A DNA stretch of 63,190 bases, taken from positions 1-63,190 of the forward strand of contig JAIELX010000059.1 in assembly GCA_019752635.1 (NCBI GenBank), written 5' to 3'. This stretch comes from Candidatus Obscuribacterales bacterium (GTDB taxonomy: Bacteria; Cyanobacteriota; Vampirovibrionia; Obscuribacterales; Obscuribacteraceae). Under the pieces are notes generated by a model. That model was not told the origin of the DNA. It made no database searches and saw only the letters and a list, made by a program, of their open reading frames with translations. This document shows positions 61,454 to 63,190 of this stretch, piece after piece (the first letter of the stretch is position 1; each line of letters starts with the position of its first letter). The position numbers and the translations under genes are program-made.

Positions 61454-61740
61454 TCGAAATGGTAGGGTCCAGAATAACACATCGGGATTTTGGCTGCCAG
61501 CCCGGGCCGCTAGTCAAAGCGCCCGATGCGGCGAAAGGTACGAACGACGGGGCTTTCGCCATTTCAATATTCCGAAGGAACAGAAACAATGAATTCGCGG
61601 GGTTGGCAAGAGGGGGGCTTGAACTGGAAAGCTTCCGGAACGTGTGAAGATGCTTAGCGGATGGACCATCAGCCGGAACCAGAGATGGTGTAGCATATTA
61701 GTTGTCTCGGTGCGCAGCGGGTGCTTCGCCGTAGGTATCA

Positions 61741-63190
61741 ATGATTTCGCCGAAAACTCTGTTAAGAGTGTCTATGACGCGGTTGGGGCCGAAGTGGATT
61801 CAACTGGTAATGACTGCCGCACAACTACGCGCGTGCAATGCTGTGCTTCGCCTTGCTCTAGTTTTCATTCTCGCCGTGTCGTTGGTCTCCCTGACGACGA
61901 GCTGTTCGGGGGTTCGCAAGACGGTAACGCACCGGATAAAAGCTGATTATGATGTAAAAGTCGACGATCCGGGGCTGTTAGAACTCACGACTGTGACCGC
62001 GAGCATTGATCTCGCGGCGACAGGAGAGTTCACCGCCGGTACCTACACAATAAACAACGTGACCACTAGTTTCCCGGAAGGCACCAAGTTCAAGCTTCAA
62101 CTTACGTTACCGATCAGTAATCCGAAACTTGTCTCGACAAAAGATGCTCGCGGCACGCTTACGACCTCCAAGCAATGGACTGTTAATGGAATCTCTGCAC
62201 CGTTGACGGTGCGCCTGGATAAGGGAATGGTATCCGGCGAAGTCGATATTATACGCACGCTCGGTGCATTCTTTGTCGATCTTATACAACCAGGTTCCGA
62301 TCAGGGCGACGTTCGCAACTTGATCCGTTCCATTCGAATCGAAGAAGCGAAATTGCATTTGCGCGAAGGTTCGACGATGACGGTGGGCGAGAAGTCGATG
62401 CACTTTGGACCGAATTCGACTTTATCACTCAGCAGCATTGCGGTCGATAAGGACTTGAATTACCAGGGACTCTGCGTTGCTGATCTTGCTTTCTTGCCTG
62501 GAAGTAAGTGGGTCGGTGAAAAAGTCGATTGCTTCTTTAGCGGTGGACGCGCTCAGCTTCGGCTGCTGGTCAGCAAGAGTGGCGACAGTCTGTTTATGTC
62601 CATGGACAGAGATCGCGGACCTAAGCAGCTGATCACTTTGGAAGATTCGCGATTTCACTTCGGCAAGAACAAGCGATCGTCCGCGCTGAGCGATACCTGT
62701 GCAATCGATGTACAGGAACTGAGCTGGCACCACAAGCTGGGCGAAACAAATGCCGAGTTACATATGCTTGGTAAGATGGATTTTGTAAAGACTCACTTGC
62801 TCATTAAAACTGACATTCATCAAACTGCTGCATTTTTTCCTGCTGCTGTTCCGGCAACTATGCAGTTGGATTTTGATAAGTCCGGGCGTTCGACGCACTT
62901 TGCGACAGAAGGTATAGCGCGGGCTGAAGCCGGACGCATCGACATCAACAAGAAGGAAACGAAACTGTCTCTGTGGTTGTCAGACGCGCTGGTTGGACCT
63001 GTTGATTTCGATAAGCTTGGTGGATTGCAATTCAAACTGGTCAACGGCAAGGCTAAGTTGAAGCAGTTGGATTGGCAAGGTTCGAAGTCAAAATTCACGC
63101 TTGCCACAGCCGGCGATTCTACGATTGCAGTTCCCGACATGATGTTGGAACAGTCGCAGGTAACGAAAGCTACGAAGCTTCAATTGCCGC
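61741..63190 (+). CDS. Large exported protein, C-terminus beyond the window
   Basis: An open frame runs from the ATG at 61741 to the window end (at least 483 residues); ATGs at 61774 and 61810 are alternative starts. Near residues 36-60 is a hydrophobic export segment (LRLALVFILAVSLVSLTTSC), possibly a weak lipobox. The rest is beta-rich with long alternating stretches (ELTTVTASIDLAATGEFTAG, KLQLTLPISNP), reminiscent of AsmA/translocation-like or other membrane-associated beta proteins, but no family is certain. Confidence 0.6.
   Translation, partial: MISPKTLLRVSMTRLGPKWIQLVMTAAQLRACNAVLRLALVFILAVSLVSLTTSCSGVRKTVTHRIKADYDVKVDDPGLLELTTVTASIDLAATGEFTAGTYTINNVTTSFPEGTKFKLQLTLPISNPKLVSTKDARGTLTTSKQWTVNGISAPLTVRLDKGMVSGEVDIIRTLGAFFVDLIQPGSDQGDVRNLIRSIRIEEAKLHLREGSTMTVGEKSMHFGPNSTLSLSSIAVDKDLNYQGLCVADLAFLPGSKWVGEKVDCFFSGGRAQLRLLVSKSGDSLFMSMDRDRGPKQLITLEDSRFHFGKNKRSSALSDTCAIDVQELSWHHKLGETNAELHMLGKMDFVKTHLLIKTDIHQTAAFFPAAVPATMQLDFDKSGRSTHFATEGIARAEAGRIDINKKETKLSLWLSDALVGPVDFDKLGGLQFKLVNGKAKLKQLDWQGSKSKFTLATAGDSTIAVPDMMLEQSQVTKATKLQLP

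Noticed and set aside
61600..61690. tRNA-Ser-like sequence on the minus strand (CCGCTAA loop and a TTCAAGC-like T loop)
   Set aside because: No matching acceptor stem or T stem could be formed and the base before the anticodon is C rather than T, so it is not called as a tRNA.

Overview
This is a bacterial chromosome segment of mid GC content. The gene style suggests a lineage rich in TPR, WG-repeat and secreted alpha/beta-hydrolase proteins, such as Obscuribacter-like Melainabacteria (non-photosynthetic Cyanobacteriota) or a similar environmental group. There is no rRNA or universal marker here, so this placement is an inference only.

Layout. (1) 221-1081: coproheme decarboxylase HemQ/ChdC, closed by a perfect 22-bp hairpin. 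(2) 1223-10095, minus strand: a nine-gene operon led by a PqqD-like (RRE) protein with a conserved-looking C-terminal tail, then an HPr-kinase-like protein, two GT2s, a GT-D-fold protein, a GT4, an SGNH hydrolase and two family-5 nucleotidyltransferases. It resembles RiPP tailoring or glycan assembly but has no lasso cyclase or protease. A secreted TPR-metalloprotease lies just upstream in the same direction. (3) 13730-14586: five clustered minus-strand tRNAs (Lys, Lys, Ser, Asn, Ala), several with irregular stems. (4) 15509-20390: desaturase, acyl-CoA dehydrogenase, HD protein and small membrane proteins. (5) 20575-26835: a complete, tightly overlapping malonate decarboxylase operon mdcABCDEGH. 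(6) 27039-38269: clostripain-like protease, two secreted hydrolases and, between them, a trimethylamine module: tmm (TMA monooxygenase) divergent from tdm (TMAO demethylase) plus an MFS transporter. (7) 38459-50526: a frameshifted PARG gene, a fasciclin protein, small unknown genes, a decayed LOV/PAS fragment, a WG-repeat lipoprotein, an EF-hand protein, an AMP-forming ligase and a TadG-like protein. (8) 50672-61422: a 10.75-kb integrative element in tRNA-Leu(TAG), bounded by a perfect 91-bp direct repeat. (9) 61741 to the end: the start of a large secreted or membrane-anchored protein.

The integrative element is the most striking part. It has a tyrosine integrase with paired arm-type sites near both ends, two small HTH proteins, a P4-type primase, a DUF3987 protein, an iteron-like array of ten GCGAA/TTCGC boxes, and a small-terminase-like protein, but no capsid, portal, tail or conjugation genes. 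That is the expected gene content of a phage satellite, and a truncated second copy of part of the terminase-like gene shows past rearrangement.

Start codons were chosen by ribosome binding site and by overlap with the upstream gene; many differ from the longest reading frame. Family assignments are from motif recognition without database searches.
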